Below, piece after piece: positions 32,835 to 42,118 of a stretch of 43,795 nucleotides of DNA (position 1 is its first letter; each line of letters begins with the position of its first letter). The stretch comes from an uncultured Acidobacteriota bacterium. Lineage in GTDB: Bacteria > Acidobacteriota > Blastocatellia > RBC074. Below the pieces are notes generated by a model. It was given only the letters and a program-made list of their open reading frames with translations, did no database searches and was not told where the DNA came from. Both the position numbers and the translations under genes were made by a program. Location: the NCBI GenBank assembly GCA_902825875.1, contig CADECP010000049.1:1-43795 (forward strand). The letters are read 5' to 3'.

Positions 32835-35027
32835 ATGCGAAAAACTCTTCTTACCTTCCTTTCTCTTTTCATTATTTCAATGCTGATTTTTACAGCATCG
32901 GCCAGCGGCCCGGTGTTTTGGCGTGTGAACACGCGCGCCGAAGTTGAAAAAGGCGACGCTGTCGGCGTCTCGATTGCCGACAACGGCACGATCACGCTGG
33001 CTCCGGCCTTGGCTGAAGTCTTCGACACCAAACAGGCTTACATCTGGGCGGCGGCGGCGGACAATTCCGGCAACGTGTATTTGGGCACAGGGCACGAAGG
33101 CCGCGTGTTCAAAGTGGACGCCACAGGCAAAGGTTCGTTGCTGTACAAAACCTCCGAACTGGATGTGATGGCGTTGGCGGTGGATGCAGGCGGCAATGTG
33201 TACGCGGGAACTTCGCCGGACGGAAAGGTTTATCGCATCACACCCAACGGCGAAGCCAAAGTCTTTTTCGAGCCGAAGACAAAATACATCTGGTCGCTGG
33301 CTTTCGACGCGCAAGGCCGTTTGCTGGTCGGCACAGGCGACAAAGGAATCATCTTTCGCGTCAACGCCGATGGCACGGGCGCTCCGTTGGTGAACACTAC
33401 GCAAACCAACATCACCGCGCTGAAAGTGGATGGCGCAGGCAACATCATCGCCGGAACCGATCCGGGCGGAATGGTGCTGAGAATTTCCGCTGACGGCAAA
33501 GCCTTCACGTTGTTCGATTCGGCGCAACGCGAAATCCGCGATCTGGCCGTTGGCCGCAACGGAGAAATTTATGCGCTGGCGTTGGCGGAATCGGCAGGCA
33601 GTGGATCGTCGAATGCGGCTTCGGGGTCTTCGTCGGCATCGCCTGCTCAACCGATTGACGACGGCGGCGGAGTGACGATTGTCATCAGCGATGTTCAAAC
33701 GATTGATTCGCCTGCGTCTGGCGGCGGATCGTCTTCATCGTCTGCCGTCAGCGGAGGCGGCGCGGCCAAAAGCGCGCTGTACCGTGTGAACGCCAACGGA
33801 GCCGCCGACACAGTTTGGGAATCAAAAGACGCCGCAGCCTTTGCCGTCGCGCTGGATGCCAACGGACAAGCTTTGATCGGAACCGGCCAGAAAGGACGAA
33901 TTTTCAGTGTCGCCGCCGGACAGAAGCCTGGTTTGTTGGCGCAAACTTCCGAAGCTCAAACTTCGCGGTTTGTTCGCGCTGGAAATCAAACTTATGTCGC
34001 CGCGTCGAATCTGGGCAAGCTGTTCAAACTCGGTGGCGCAACTGCGGCGACCGGAACTTACACTTCGTCCGTCCGCGAAGCCGCGACGACCGCCGCTTGG
34101 GGACGAATTTCGTGGATCGGCGAAGGCGCAATTGAATTGCAAACTCGCAGCGGAAACACTGCTACGCCCGATTCGACCTGGAGCGATTGGTCGGCGGCAA
34201 TCACAAATGCCGACGGTGACGCCATCAAAAGCCCTTCCGCACGATTCCTGCAATGGCGCGCAACGTTGAAACGCAGCGCGGCCAATTCGCCTGCTCCACG
34301 ATTGCGCGAAGTCACGGTGTCGTATCTGCCGCGTAATGTGGCTCCGAAAATCAATTCATTGAATTTTCTGTCGCCCGGAATCGCGCTGATTCCATTACCG
34401 CAACCGATTATGGAAGGCGGCGGCGACGTGAGCGGCGAAGGCTCAGCCCCGATTTCGATTCCTCCGCGCAGAGTTCCGCAACGCGGCGCGATTTCGATGC
34501 AGTGGCAAGCCGAAGACCGCAACGGCGATTCGATTGAATACTCTGTGTTTTACCGTGCCGCCAATTCGACAGAATTTTATCCGCTGAAAGCCAACTTCAA
34601 GGAAAGCTACTTCACCGTAGACCCGAATGCGTTGCCGGATGGGCGGTACGTGTTCAAAGTCGTGGCGACCGATGCGCCGTCGAATCCGGCAGGTCTGTCG
34701 CTGACCGATGAACTCGAAACCGAATCTGTGGAAGTGGACAACACACCGCCGACTGTGACTGCCGATGCGCCGCGCGTTTCCGGCGGCAATGCCGAAATCA
34801 CGTTCCGCGCCAGCGATGCGACTTCGATTCTGAAACGTGCCGAATATCAGCTTGATGGCGGGACGTGGAAATCGGTCTTTCCATCGGACGGCATCGCCGA
34901 TGCCAAACGTGAAGAGTTTTTGGTGAAGGTGGCTTTGCCCGATGCGCGTCCGCACGTCGTTGCGTTTCGCGTGTTTGATGCCAACTCGAACGTCGGCAGC
35001 GCGCAGGTTTCCGTCGGCGGAAAATGA
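32835..35027 (+). CDS. Secreted beta-propeller protein with C-terminal Ig-like region
   Basis: A 730-aa exported protein. A signal peptide (1-24, ending TASAS) is followed by NHL/propeller-like repeats up to about residue 230. The repeated pattern is 'G.VYLGTG..G.VFKVD..G', for example NVYLGTGHEGRVFKVD, NVYAGTSPDGKVYRI and RLLVGTGDKGIIFRV. A Ser/Gly-rich linker (about 250-315) breaks the propeller, and one or two further blades follow. The C-terminal half is Ig/FN-like (VDNTPPTVTADAP). It may be a surface binding protein; no catalytic site is seen. ATG 32835 has no strong ribosome site. Confidence 0.8.
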   Translation: MRKTLLTFLSLFIISMLIFTASASGPVFWRVNTRAEVEKGDAVGVSIADNGTITLAPALAEVFDTKQAYIWAAAADNSGNVYLGTGHEGRVFKVDATGKGSLLYKTSELDVMALAVDAGGNVYAGTSPDGKVYRITPNGEAKVFFEPKTKYIWSLAFDAQGRLLVGTGDKGIIFRVNADGTGAPLVNTTQTNITALKVDGAGNIIAGTDPGGMVLRISADGKAFTLFDSAQREIRDLAVGRNGEIYALALAESAGSGSSNAASGSSSASPAQPIDDGGGVTIVISDVQTIDSPASGGGSSSSSAVSGGGAAKSALYRVNANGAADTVWESKDAAAFAVALDANGQALIGTGQKGRIFSVAAGQKPGLLAQTSEAQTSRFVRAGNQTYVAASNLGKLFKLGGATAATGTYTSSVREAATTAAWGRISWIGEGAIELQTRSGNTATPDSTWSDWSAAITNADGDAIKSPSARFLQWRATLKRSAANSPAPRLREVTVSYLPRNVAPKINSLNFLSPGIALIPLPQPIMEGGGDVSGEGSAPISIPPRRVPQRGAISMQWQAEDRNGDSIEYSVFYRAANSTEFYPLKANFKESYFTVDPNALPDGRYVFKVVATDAPSNPAGLSLTDELETESVEVDNTPPTVTADAPRVSGGNAEITFRASDATSILKRAEYQLDGGTWKSVFPSDGIADAKREEFLVKVALPDARPHVVAFRVFDANSNVGSAQVSVGGK

Positions 35028-35037
35028 GAGGTGAAAA

Positions 35038-35586
35038 ATGATTCGCTCGATCAAACTGCTTTTCGGTTTGGCGCTGGTTGTTGCGTCGGCGTTGTTGGCT
35101 TTCGGCCAAACACCGCAACCGACCGCACAAGCTCCAACCGGACCGCTGCTTAAAACCAATCCGAAGATCGCCTTGCCGGACTTTGAAGCGGCCAAAGCCG
35201 AAACGCTGGCTTCGGGCGGTGAAACAGCGGAACTGATTTACGCCGCGCGAATTGATGCGGTGACGCGCGGCGTTTACGACAGTTTGATTGTCGTATATGC
35301 CAAACCCGTCAAAAGCGGCCAGAACTACTTCGCCCTCATTGTGCGCGAAGGCCAGAAACTGCCGCTCATCGCCGACAAAAAAGACAAACTCGCCCGTGCG
35401 TTTCCAGCCAGCAATAAATACCTGCGAATGGGATTACGCCACGAAGAAGGCAAAGCTCCGCTGATTCGATTGATGGCCGCAACCAACGACAAGGAAAAAG
35501 GCGAGCAACAACGCAATCTGGATTTTCAGTTCAATGGTTCGGAATTTGTGCTGGTTGCTGAATCCGTGATGCCGCTGCCGAAGTAA
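35038..35586 (+). CDS. Small secreted protein, unrecognised
   Basis: A 182-aa protein with a clear signal peptide (IRSIKLLFGLALVVASALLAFGQ). A TPQPTAQAPT linker and an alpha+beta domain containing AARIDAVTRGVYDSLIVVYAKP and FALIVREGQKLP follow. No family is recognised. GAGGTG precedes ATG 35038, and the gene starts 11 bp after the propeller protein, so the two are probably co-transcribed and may act together outside the cytoplasm. Confidence 0.75.
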   Translation: MIRSIKLLFGLALVVASALLAFGQTPQPTAQAPTGPLLKTNPKIALPDFEAAKAETLASGGETAELIYAARIDAVTRGVYDSLIVVYAKPVKSGQNYFALIVREGQKLPLIADKKDKLARAFPASNKYLRMGLRHEEGKAPLIRLMAATNDKEKGEQQRNLDFQFNGSEFVLVAESVMPLPK

Positions 35587-35607
35587 GCTGAAGACTGTGC
35601 GTAATTC

Positions 35608-35695
35608 GGTACGGAACCAGGAGCGGTAGCGACTGGATACTTTCGTGAGCGTTACTTCAAGCCAACCCGGTCGCTACCGCTCCCGGTTCCGTACC
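35608..35695. repeat. Long inverted repeat, 29-bp arms
   Basis: The left arm 35608-35636 begins GGTACGGAACC, and the right arm 35667-35695 ends GGTTCCGTACC. Each contains GAGCGGTAGCGAC or its complement. Only two of 29 positions fail to pair, with a 30-nt loop. It lies between convergent genes and could act as a bidirectional terminator or be a dispersed element. Confidence 0.85.
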
Positions 35696-35765
35696 ATCGC
35701 TCAAATTATTGATGGCAAGCCACTTTTATTCGCAAAGGCTTCAAGTAAACTGAATCAAAACTTCA

Positions 35766-36854
35766 TCAGGCAGTGTCGTCCGCCGATCCGCCGCGCGAAG
35801 TTCTTAGAAAAGCAATCGTGTCGCGCACTTCATCCGGCGTCCATTTCGTCGCTACATCCATTGCTTGAGCCGACCATAAAAACGCCGCCGGGTAACCGCG
35901 CTCTTCGATCAAATCCAGCCGATTGCGAACGGATTGAGCCAGCTTGCGTTTTTTCAAATCAGTCCAATCCTTCTGAACCGCTGTGGCGAATTCGCCGATG
36001 AAGCAAGGGTATTCTTCGGAAAAAACATTTGGCGGCAGCTTGCCGTCTTTCTGCGCGTAAAAGTGAAATTGATGTAACGTCGCACCCAGCCCGGCGGAGT
36101 TCCAATCGAACAAGGTATCGTGATGCGCGAAGCCGATGGTTGATCGAAACGCCTGTCTGCCGTTCGGCAATTTTCGGTGATTGATGCGGCCAATGCCGCG
36201 CCGCAAAAAGCTGAGCATTTTGTCACGCGGGATGGTTTTGTTTTCTTCCGGGCGATGATGTTCCAGCGATTTGTCTGTCGTCACCCATTCGGGTTCGTTC
36301 ATCAATTCCCAGGCATAAATTGTTTGAGGATACCGAAGCGAAACTTCCAGCAACGGTTCCAGCACGCTGTCAAAAAAGGCTTCGCGTTTGGCAGGGTCGG
36401 TGACAATGTCGGCGCGTCCGCCTTTGACTATGCCGGATTTGTAATCGGCGATGGCGCCCTGATTGCACCAGTGAAAATCAATCAGCGAAGGCAAAAACTG
36501 CAATCCGAGTTTGGCGCAGGTTTCCAACACGAACTCGAAATCATCGCAAAGCTGTTGGTGAAAAGGATGTTGGCGCGGCAAGGCTTCGAAATGCCATTGG
36601 CCGTCGGTGTTGTCGGGCGATTCGATGCCAGTGCCGTAATTCGTTCCGTCGGGCAGGATGAACCATCGAACAGCTGACAAACCTTGATCGGCGAATTGCG
36701 TGAAATCCTCGACAATGCGACGGCGTTTGGCTTCGCGCCAGGCAGCCAGATTTTGCCAGGCGACCCAGGCTTGGGGCGGGTTGCCGAAATCCCATCCGTA
36801 ATCTATCCAGGGATAATTGATGCCAACCAGAAGCGGTTGATTTCGCTGCGCCAT
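35766..36854 (-). CDS. Glycoside hydrolase, GH5/clan-A-like
   Basis: A 362-aa (beta/alpha)8-barrel hydrolase without a signal peptide. The acid/base Glu is E187 in YAWELMNEPEW, and the nucleophile E288 lies in CFIGEFATA. Early VGINYPWIDYGWDFG and AVRWFILPDG are typical of GH5-like mannanase/cellulase relatives, and FHFYAQKDGK precedes the nucleophile. It probably cleaves a beta-linked glycan or oligosaccharide in the cytoplasm, since no export signal is seen. ATG 36854 follows AAGGAG. Confidence 0.82.
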   Translation of the reverse strand: MAQRNQPLLVGINYPWIDYGWDFGNPPQAWVAWQNLAAWREAKRRRIVEDFTQFADQGLSAVRWFILPDGTNYGTGIESPDNTDGQWHFEALPRQHPFHQQLCDDFEFVLETCAKLGLQFLPSLIDFHWCNQGAIADYKSGIVKGGRADIVTDPAKREAFFDSVLEPLLEVSLRYPQTIYAWELMNEPEWVTTDKSLEHHRPEENKTIPRDKMLSFLRRGIGRINHRKLPNGRQAFRSTIGFAHHDTLFDWNSAGLGATLHQFHFYAQKDGKLPPNVFSEEYPCFIGEFATAVQKDWTDLKKRKLAQSVRNRLDLIEERGYPAAFLWSAQAMDVATKWTPDEVRDTIAFLRTSRGGSADDTA

Positions 36855-36980
36855 GTTTTTAACTCTCCTTTGTCGTGAATTTTGCCAGATGATGGCGCAT
36901 GGGCTTTGCCGCTGCAAGGTTTGGGCTATAATGCCGACAGGTTAGTAGTTATTGCAGGACGCAGTAAGGGAGCAAGTGAG

Positions 36981-37598
36981 ATGAACGATTACGACAATCC
37001 TTCTGACGATCAACCCCCAGACGACAAATCTTCGCGCAAATCCAATTGGAACTGGTATCGAGTTTTGCTGGTTGCGGTGCCGGCGCTGATTCCTGTGGCA
37101 TATTTGTATTTGAGTGGCAGGGGAAAATGGACGATGACCGACCTGGCCGTCGTCGGCGCAATGTTTGTCGGGTACTGGGTGTTGGTGTTGGTAATTGCGG
37201 CGCGAGTGCTTCGCAACCGGCACGCTCAGGCGATTACGCTGGCTTCGCCGTTGATCGAAGTCCCGCTCAACGATGAAATTCGCGTTCGGCTGGCGAATTT
37301 TGCCGACAATCAGAACCAGAAACTCGCGGTCGTTGCTTTCGATTTGCTCGACCAGGAAATTCCGCGCTTCGAACAGGAAGATGAACGCGACCGCGCTCGC
37401 CGCGACAACGAACATCTGCGCCAGCAAGCCGGACAAGGCGCGTTTTTAGTTGCGGTGACAACCGAAATCCTGAAACGTCTGTTGCTGTTGAGCGGTGCTC
37501 AGGAAGAAGACCGAAAAGCCTGGCGCACTCACATCAGCGAAACGGCAGCGCGCATTGTCAGCAACGCGCTGGATCACCGGCAGCCTGTCACCGAGTGA
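36981..37598 (+). CDS. Two-helix membrane protein, unrecognised
   Basis: A 205-aa protein starting at ATG 36981 after AGGGAG; the longer frame to 36882 is rejected. An Asp-rich N-terminus precedes two membrane helices (about 28-46 and 55-77). A cytoplasmic helical domain follows that is rich in charged residues (QEDERDRARRDNEHL). No family is recognised. It shares a convergent arrangement with the small gene at 37678, both ending at the palindrome 37609-37667. Confidence 0.7.
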   Translation: MNDYDNPSDDQPPDDKSSRKSNWNWYRVLLVAVPALIPVAYLYLSGRGKWTMTDLAVVGAMFVGYWVLVLVIAARVLRNRHAQAITLASPLIEVPLNDEIRVRLANFADNQNQKLAVVAFDLLDQEIPRFEQEDERDRARRDNEHLRQQAGQGAFLVAVTTEILKRLLLLSGAQEEDRKAWRTHISETAARIVSNALDHRQPVTE

Positions 37599-37608
37599 AG
37601 TTCAAAAA

Positions 37609-37667
37609 GCAGTTTTGGAAATAACAAAAGGCGGGTTTAACCCGCCTTTTGTTATTTCCAAAACTGC
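37609..37667. terminator. Perfect 59-nt palindrome, probable bidirectional terminator
   Basis: A 29-bp arm (starting GCAGTTTTGG and ending GGCGGGTT) is followed by one T and then its exact reverse complement, with no mismatch. It is symmetric, flanked by stop codons of convergent genes, and carries A/T runs outside the GGCGGG core, so it can terminate transcription in both directions. Such a long perfect stem is unusual for a simple terminator. Confidence 0.85.
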
Positions 37668-37677
37668 CGAACCGTCA

Positions 37678-37959
37678 TCAACCTTCCAATGGCAGTCCGC
37701 GATAAACAACGCTCCATCCACGTTCGAGACTGGTCGAAATGGCTTCTTCGTAATTGCGCCGGGCTTCGCCGCCGGTCTGGAACTGTTTCAGAATCGGCTG
37801 GCCTTCGCGCGGATCATGTTTAATGACGGCGGTCATCGGTTTGGTCATGCCGTCAGAATCCACCATTTGCGCCCGAACCAAGCCAAGAAAAGAAAAAATA
37901 TCGTTTTTGGTCAGGATAGTCAGATACGTCTGCGGGACATCGTAATCAAAATCACTCAT
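37678..37959 (-). CDS. Small protein, unrecognised
   Basis: A 93-aa protein from ATG 37959 with GAGGG upstream. It reads MSDFDYDVPQTYLTILTKND, then an alpha/beta body containing KPMTAVIKHDPREGQP and a C-terminal LERGWSVVYRGLPLEG. It is compact and soluble, with no cysteine and no signal. No family is recognised; a nucleic-acid or ligand-binding role cannot be told. It converges with the two-helix protein across the palindrome. Confidence 0.65.
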   Translation of the reverse strand: MSDFDYDVPQTYLTILTKNDIFSFLGLVRAQMVDSDGMTKPMTAVIKHDPREGQPILKQFQTGGEARRNYEEAISTSLERGWSVVYRGLPLEG

Positions 37960-38017
37960 TCTCAAACCCTCTTCAAAATTGTTCTACGAAATTGAGGCCG
38001 GATGATACCACAGCGAT

Positions 38018-38980
38018 TCATTCTCCGCCCGTAACTTTGGCCGGTTTCAGCAAATAAGCCGCCAACATCACCGCCGAAGCCACCGAAACAGCGATCTTGT
38101 ACCGCGATTGAATTGGCAGCGGCGAAATGAATCCTTCGATCAATCCGGCGACGATCAACAGCGGCACACAACCAACCAACAAACGAATCGCCAGCGTGCT
38201 GCGTTCGACCAAAGCTTCTTTTCGAGTTCTTTCTCCCGGAGCGATCAGCGACCAGCCGATCATCAATCCGGCTCCGCCAGCGATGAAAATCGCCGCGAAT
38301 TCCAATACTGCATGGCCGAACCCGAAGTTCCAGAAAGTCCCCATCATCCCGTGTTTCATCAGCACTGCCTGCAACGATCCGATTTGCAACGCCGAAGGCG
38401 TCAGCACGCCAACCGTTCCGACGACCGGAACTATGCTGAACGCGAATACTTTCAAACTGACGCCGATGTTGTTGGCGATAATTCCGGCGGCTCCGGTCGG
38501 AGCTTCGTCGTTCAATCGCTCCCACCAGCGTTGATGGTTTTTGACCGCTTGCACCAATGGCGGTGGAACGTATGCAAAGTCTGCGAAATCGTCGTTGCGC
38601 CACGTCGCCCAAAACGAACCCAGCCCAATCGCCACAAAAATCAAAAAAGTCGCCAGCGTGTACCGGAACGTCCGGCGGAAGATGGCAGGGAATTCGTGCC
38701 AGTAAAAATCGAAGATCGAACGCACGCCTTTCGATTCCGAGCGGTAAATCATGCCGTGCGCGCGAATCACCAAATTGTTCAGGTAACTGACCAGTCGCTG
38801 ATCGCGCGACTCGACGCGAGCTATCGCCAGGTCAGAAGCCGTGCGACGGTAAATCCGTCCAAGTTCGCGGACTTCATCGCGCGCCAAGCTACGCAATCCG
38901 CGCAGGCTTCGCACCTGATCGGTCAACTCTTCCAGCCGTTTCCAATTGGTTTTGCGTCGTTCGATGAAGTTGTCAGCCAT
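38018..38980 (-). CDS. SpoIIM / DUF95 membrane protein
   Basis: A 320-aa protein with the family's soluble N-terminus (NFIERRKTNWKRLEELTDQV) and about six membrane helices. The conserved blocks include FGFGHAVLEFAAIFIAGGAGL and PGERTRKEAL. SpoIIM acts in engulfment in Bacillus, but DUF95 relatives are widespread in non-sporulating bacteria with unknown function. Start ATG 38980 has GAGGTG close upstream. It lies 8 bp after the CPBP-like gene on the same strand, so the two membrane proteins are probably co-expressed. Confidence 0.88.
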   Translation of the reverse strand: MADNFIERRKTNWKRLEELTDQVRSLRGLRSLARDEVRELGRIYRRTASDLAIARVESRDQRLVSYLNNLVIRAHGMIYRSESKGVRSIFDFYWHEFPAIFRRTFRYTLATFLIFVAIGLGSFWATWRNDDFADFAYVPPPLVQAVKNHQRWWERLNDEAPTGAAGIIANNIGVSLKVFAFSIVPVVGTVGVLTPSALQIGSLQAVLMKHGMMGTFWNFGFGHAVLEFAAIFIAGGAGLMIGWSLIAPGERTRKEALVERSTLAIRLLVGCVPLLIVAGLIEGFISPLPIQSRYKIAVSVASAVMLAAYLLKPAKVTGGE

Positions 38981-38987
38981 ATACACC

Positions 38988-39791
38988 TCAGAACTTCTGG
39001 TAAAGAAAATGTTTGTATCCCACGCTCATGCTCGGCAGCAGCCACGCCGGAGCCGAAGTCATCAACATCAAACTGATTACCGCGTGAGATAAACCAAGAG
39101 CGAACAGGTTGGGCGCGCGTTCGTACGCCCACGACCACATCAAACCGCCAAGCAATGTCAGCAACATCAACATCAGGTTCGGCAAATGCGTCAGCGAAAA
39201 AATCGCCGCCGTCGCCCAAATTGCCAGACGCACTTGCCGTCGCTGCATTTCTGGCGAAGCCGATTCCGTGACAAACAGCCAGCGCATTCTTCGATAAATG
39301 AACGCTTGCAAAACATATTGCTGGATCACTGCCCACACCGGCAGCACCAACAGATTCGTCCGGAAATGCGATGTCAGGTGAAACGAATTCGTGGCGAAAC
39401 CAAGCGCCGCAATCACGCCGCAAGCCGCCAACGTCGGCAACACCACCAGCCGCAAGGCTCTGCCGAAGTTTTGCGCCGACACTCCAACTTCGCTGAATCG
39501 GTCGCCCCGAATTCGATGTGAATTCAGCATCAACGCGGAGGCGAATAAGCCAGGCAATGCAATCAGCCAACGCGGTTCCGGCTGCAAAGGAATCAAAACC
39601 CAGGTCGTCAAAAAAACTGACGCAATCACCGAAGCTATTTCCAACACGCCAACCGCTCGAAGCGAAATCGGGTTGGCGTCGGCTCCATTGACCGATTGCT
39701 TATCCTTGTTGAAGGCGATTTTTGATGTTGCGGCTGGCATTGAGTTTTGATTCAGTAACCCCTCTATCACATTGATCCTTCTCAAATTCAT
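38988..39791 (-). CDS. CPBP-like intramembrane protein with altered active site
   Basis: A 267-aa protein with about seven membrane helices. It has the CPBP (CAAX protease/bacteriocin-processing) layout: motif 1 IQQYVLQAFIYRR (156-168), motif 2 FSLTHLPN (198-205) and motif 3 LGLSHAVIS (232-240). The usual EExxxR glutamates at motif 1 are Q157 and Q158, so normal glutamic-protease chemistry is doubtful, while the motif 2 and 3 histidines (H202, H236) remain. Start ATG 39791 or ATG 39740 (MPAATSK) is possible. It is paired with SpoIIM. Confidence 0.75.
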   Translation of the reverse strand: MNLRRINVIEGLLNQNSMPAATSKIAFNKDKQSVNGADANPISLRAVGVLEIASVIASVFLTTWVLIPLQPEPRWLIALPGLFASALMLNSHRIRGDRFSEVGVSAQNFGRALRLVVLPTLAACGVIAALGFATNSFHLTSHFRTNLLVLPVWAVIQQYVLQAFIYRRMRWLFVTESASPEMQRRQVRLAIWATAAIFSLTHLPNLMLMLLTLLGGLMWSWAYERAPNLFALGLSHAVISLMLMTSAPAWLLPSMSVGYKHFLYQKF

Positions 39792-40032
39792 TCTAAATCG
39801 AAGCAGGCAATTGGTACAGAACCGCGCCTGTAAAGAAGCGGCGGGCTGTTATGCCAAAAATTTTATTCAGACCATTTCAAATCGTGCTTTGTCTTATGTC
39901 GCGTTCGGCGATGGCCTTGCGAGCAAGCCGAACCTATGCTGACACTTGCTAAGCGCGGAAATTTCATTTGCTGACAACTTGCTGACTGTCTTGGACGACA
40001 GGCAAAAATTTTCAAAACCAACAGGAGGACTT

Positions 40033-42021
40033 ATGCCGACAACAGGCTTAGGTGGAACTTTATCCACGGGCAGAGTCAAACGAGTAGTGATGCTCGTCGT
40101 TATAACTTTGGCCGTAACGCTGGGGCTGGCTCAATATGGATCGTTCGCGGCGCTGATTGGCGACCAGAATCGTCAGGATCAGGACGATCCGAAAACTCAT
40201 CGAAAAACATCCGCAAACGATTGCGGCTATCTGCAAAGCCCAGAAACTTTAGAACAGGCGATGGCTCAACACCGTGAAATGGTGTCGGAAGCTACTACCT
40301 CAGTCGCCGCCGCTCTGAGCATCGGCGCGGAAGTGGCCACCGTGCCGCCGCAAGACATCCCGCGAAAAAACTTCATTGACAACATTCTGTTCGACAAAAT
40401 GGGCAGAGACGGCATTCAGTCCGCGCCGCTTTGCACCGACGAAGAATTCATTCGCCGAGCTTATCTGGACATCACCGGGCGCATCCCTTCCGCAATAGAC
40501 GTGACGGGGTTTCTGGCCGACAACTCAGCCACTAAACGTGATGCCCTGGTGGACAAACTGATTGGTTCGCCGGAATACGTGGACAAATGGACGATGTTTT
40601 TTGGCGACCTGTACCGCAACAACGCCCGTTCGGTGAACGTCCAGCGTTACAGCGGCGGACGCGACGCCTTTTACAATTACATCAAAGACGCCGTCAGCAA
40701 AAACAAAGCTTACAACCAGATGGCGACGGAAATGATAGCCAACGACGGCGACAACTTCGTTCAAGGTCAGGTCAATTTCATCGTCGGCGGAATCGTTCCG
40801 ATGGGGCCGGCTCAAGACACAATGGACGGCACGGCGGTCGAAGTCACTCGTGCTTTTTTGGGCATCAACGCTACGGACTGTTTGCTTTGTCACGACGGCG
40901 CAGGCCATCTGGATCAAGTCAATTTGTGGGGATCGCAAAAGACACGTTCGGACGCCTGGGGAATGTCGGCGTTTTTTGCACGCACTCGCCGACAACGACA
41001 GAACCTTTCGCAACAGCCGAATTATGCCAAATACATCGTGTCTGAAAATCCTGCGGGCGAGTATCAGCTCAACACCACCACAGGAAATCGCCAGACGCGC
41101 GAACCGGTTGGCGGCAAAAGCACCGCAGACCCCAAATACTTTTTGGGCAGCGGCGGCGGAGTGAACACCGGCGAAAATCGTCGCCAGGCCATCGCTCGAT
41201 TGGTGACAGCCGACAAACAATTCGCTCGCGCGGCGGTCAATTACATTTGGGAAAAGCTGATGGTCGAAGCTCTGGTTTCGCCGTCGAACGCTTTTGATCC
41301 GGCGCGGCTCGATCCGGCTGCGACGCTTCCCAGCGGATGGACGCTGCAACCGGCCAATGCCGAGTTATTAAATTCTCTGGCTGACGAATTCATCAAACAG
41401 AATTATGACATCCGCAAACTGATCGGCTTGATTGCCAAATCCAACGCTTACAGCCTGTCTTCGCAGTATCCCGCGACGTGGAGCCTTTCGATGGTTCCTT
41501 ACTACGCGCGGAAATACATTCGTCGTATGGATGCGGAAGAAGTTCACGACGCCATTTTGAAAGCGACGAACTTCACGGCGACATACCAGATGCGCGACTC
41601 GCTCAACCAGAACACGTTCACGGTGAATTGGGCAATGCAATTGCCTGACACCGTCGAACCGCGCACAAACGGTCAGGTAGCCAATTTCCTCAACTTGTTC
41701 ATTCGCGGAGACCGCGACGTGAAACCGCGTTCGTTTGAACCGTCCATCCAACAGTCGTTGACGTTGATGAACAACAACTTCGTGATGGGCAAGATTCATC
41801 AGGCCAATGCGGGTTCGGCTGTGGCGACGTTGCTGGCCAACACGGCGTTGACCGATCAACAGATCACGACGCAGTTGTTTCTGAACACGCTTTCGCGCAA
41901 TCCGCGCCAGGATGAACTGGATGCGTTGTTGCCGCTGTTTTCGTCGCAAGGCAAACGGCAGGCGACCGAAGGCGTTCAATGGGCGCTGTTGAACAAGATG
42001 GACTTCATTTTTAACTACTGA
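40033..42021 (+). CDS. DUF1549/DUF1553 (PSCyt2/PSD1-type) secreted protein
   Basis: A 662-aa exported protein, probably membrane-anchored by an N-terminal helix (RVVMLVVITLAVTLGLA). The DUF1549 half spans about residues 105-330 (FIDNILFDKM...RRAYLDITGRIPSA) and contains CLLCH (C283, C286, H287), a haem c-type attachment motif. The DUF1553 half follows (FARAAVNYIWEKLMVEALV, IRRMDAEEVHDAIL). Such proteins are common in Planctomycetes and Acidobacteria next to DUF1501 partners. Redox or polymer-attack roles are proposed but unproven. ATG 40033 follows a strong AGGAGG. DUF1501 is 97 bp downstream. Confidence 0.9.
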   Translation: MPTTGLGGTLSTGRVKRVVMLVVITLAVTLGLAQYGSFAALIGDQNRQDQDDPKTHRKTSANDCGYLQSPETLEQAMAQHREMVSEATTSVAAALSIGAEVATVPPQDIPRKNFIDNILFDKMGRDGIQSAPLCTDEEFIRRAYLDITGRIPSAIDVTGFLADNSATKRDALVDKLIGSPEYVDKWTMFFGDLYRNNARSVNVQRYSGGRDAFYNYIKDAVSKNKAYNQMATEMIANDGDNFVQGQVNFIVGGIVPMGPAQDTMDGTAVEVTRAFLGINATDCLLCHDGAGHLDQVNLWGSQKTRSDAWGMSAFFARTRRQRQNLSQQPNYAKYIVSENPAGEYQLNTTTGNRQTREPVGGKSTADPKYFLGSGGGVNTGENRRQAIARLVTADKQFARAAVNYIWEKLMVEALVSPSNAFDPARLDPAATLPSGWTLQPANAELLNSLADEFIKQNYDIRKLIGLIAKSNAYSLSSQYPATWSLSMVPYYARKYIRRMDAEEVHDAILKATNFTATYQMRDSLNQNTFTVNWAMQLPDTVEPRTNGQVANFLNLFIRGDRDVKPRSFEPSIQQSLTLMNNNFVMGKIHQANAGSAVATLLANTALTDQQITTQLFLNTLSRNPRQDELDALLPLFSSQGKRQATEGVQWALLNKMDFIFNY

Positions 42022-42030
42022 AGCGCGTTT

Positions 42031-42094
42031 GTAGTTCCGCCTTCAGGCGGAAACGGCCCGGCAAGCGAAAGTCGCCGCGTAAACGCGGAACTAC
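42031..42094. repeat. Inverted repeat between the two secreted-protein genes
   Basis: GTAGTTCCGC (42031-42040) is the exact reverse complement of 42085-42094, with smaller hairpins (CCGCCTTCAGGCGG and CCGCGTAAACGCGG) just inside each arm. It separates the DUF1549/DUF1553 and DUF1501 genes and resembles the other intergenic hairpin elements of the window. Confidence 0.75.
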
Positions 42095-42118
42095 GAACGG
42101 CAATTCAAGAGGTGATTT

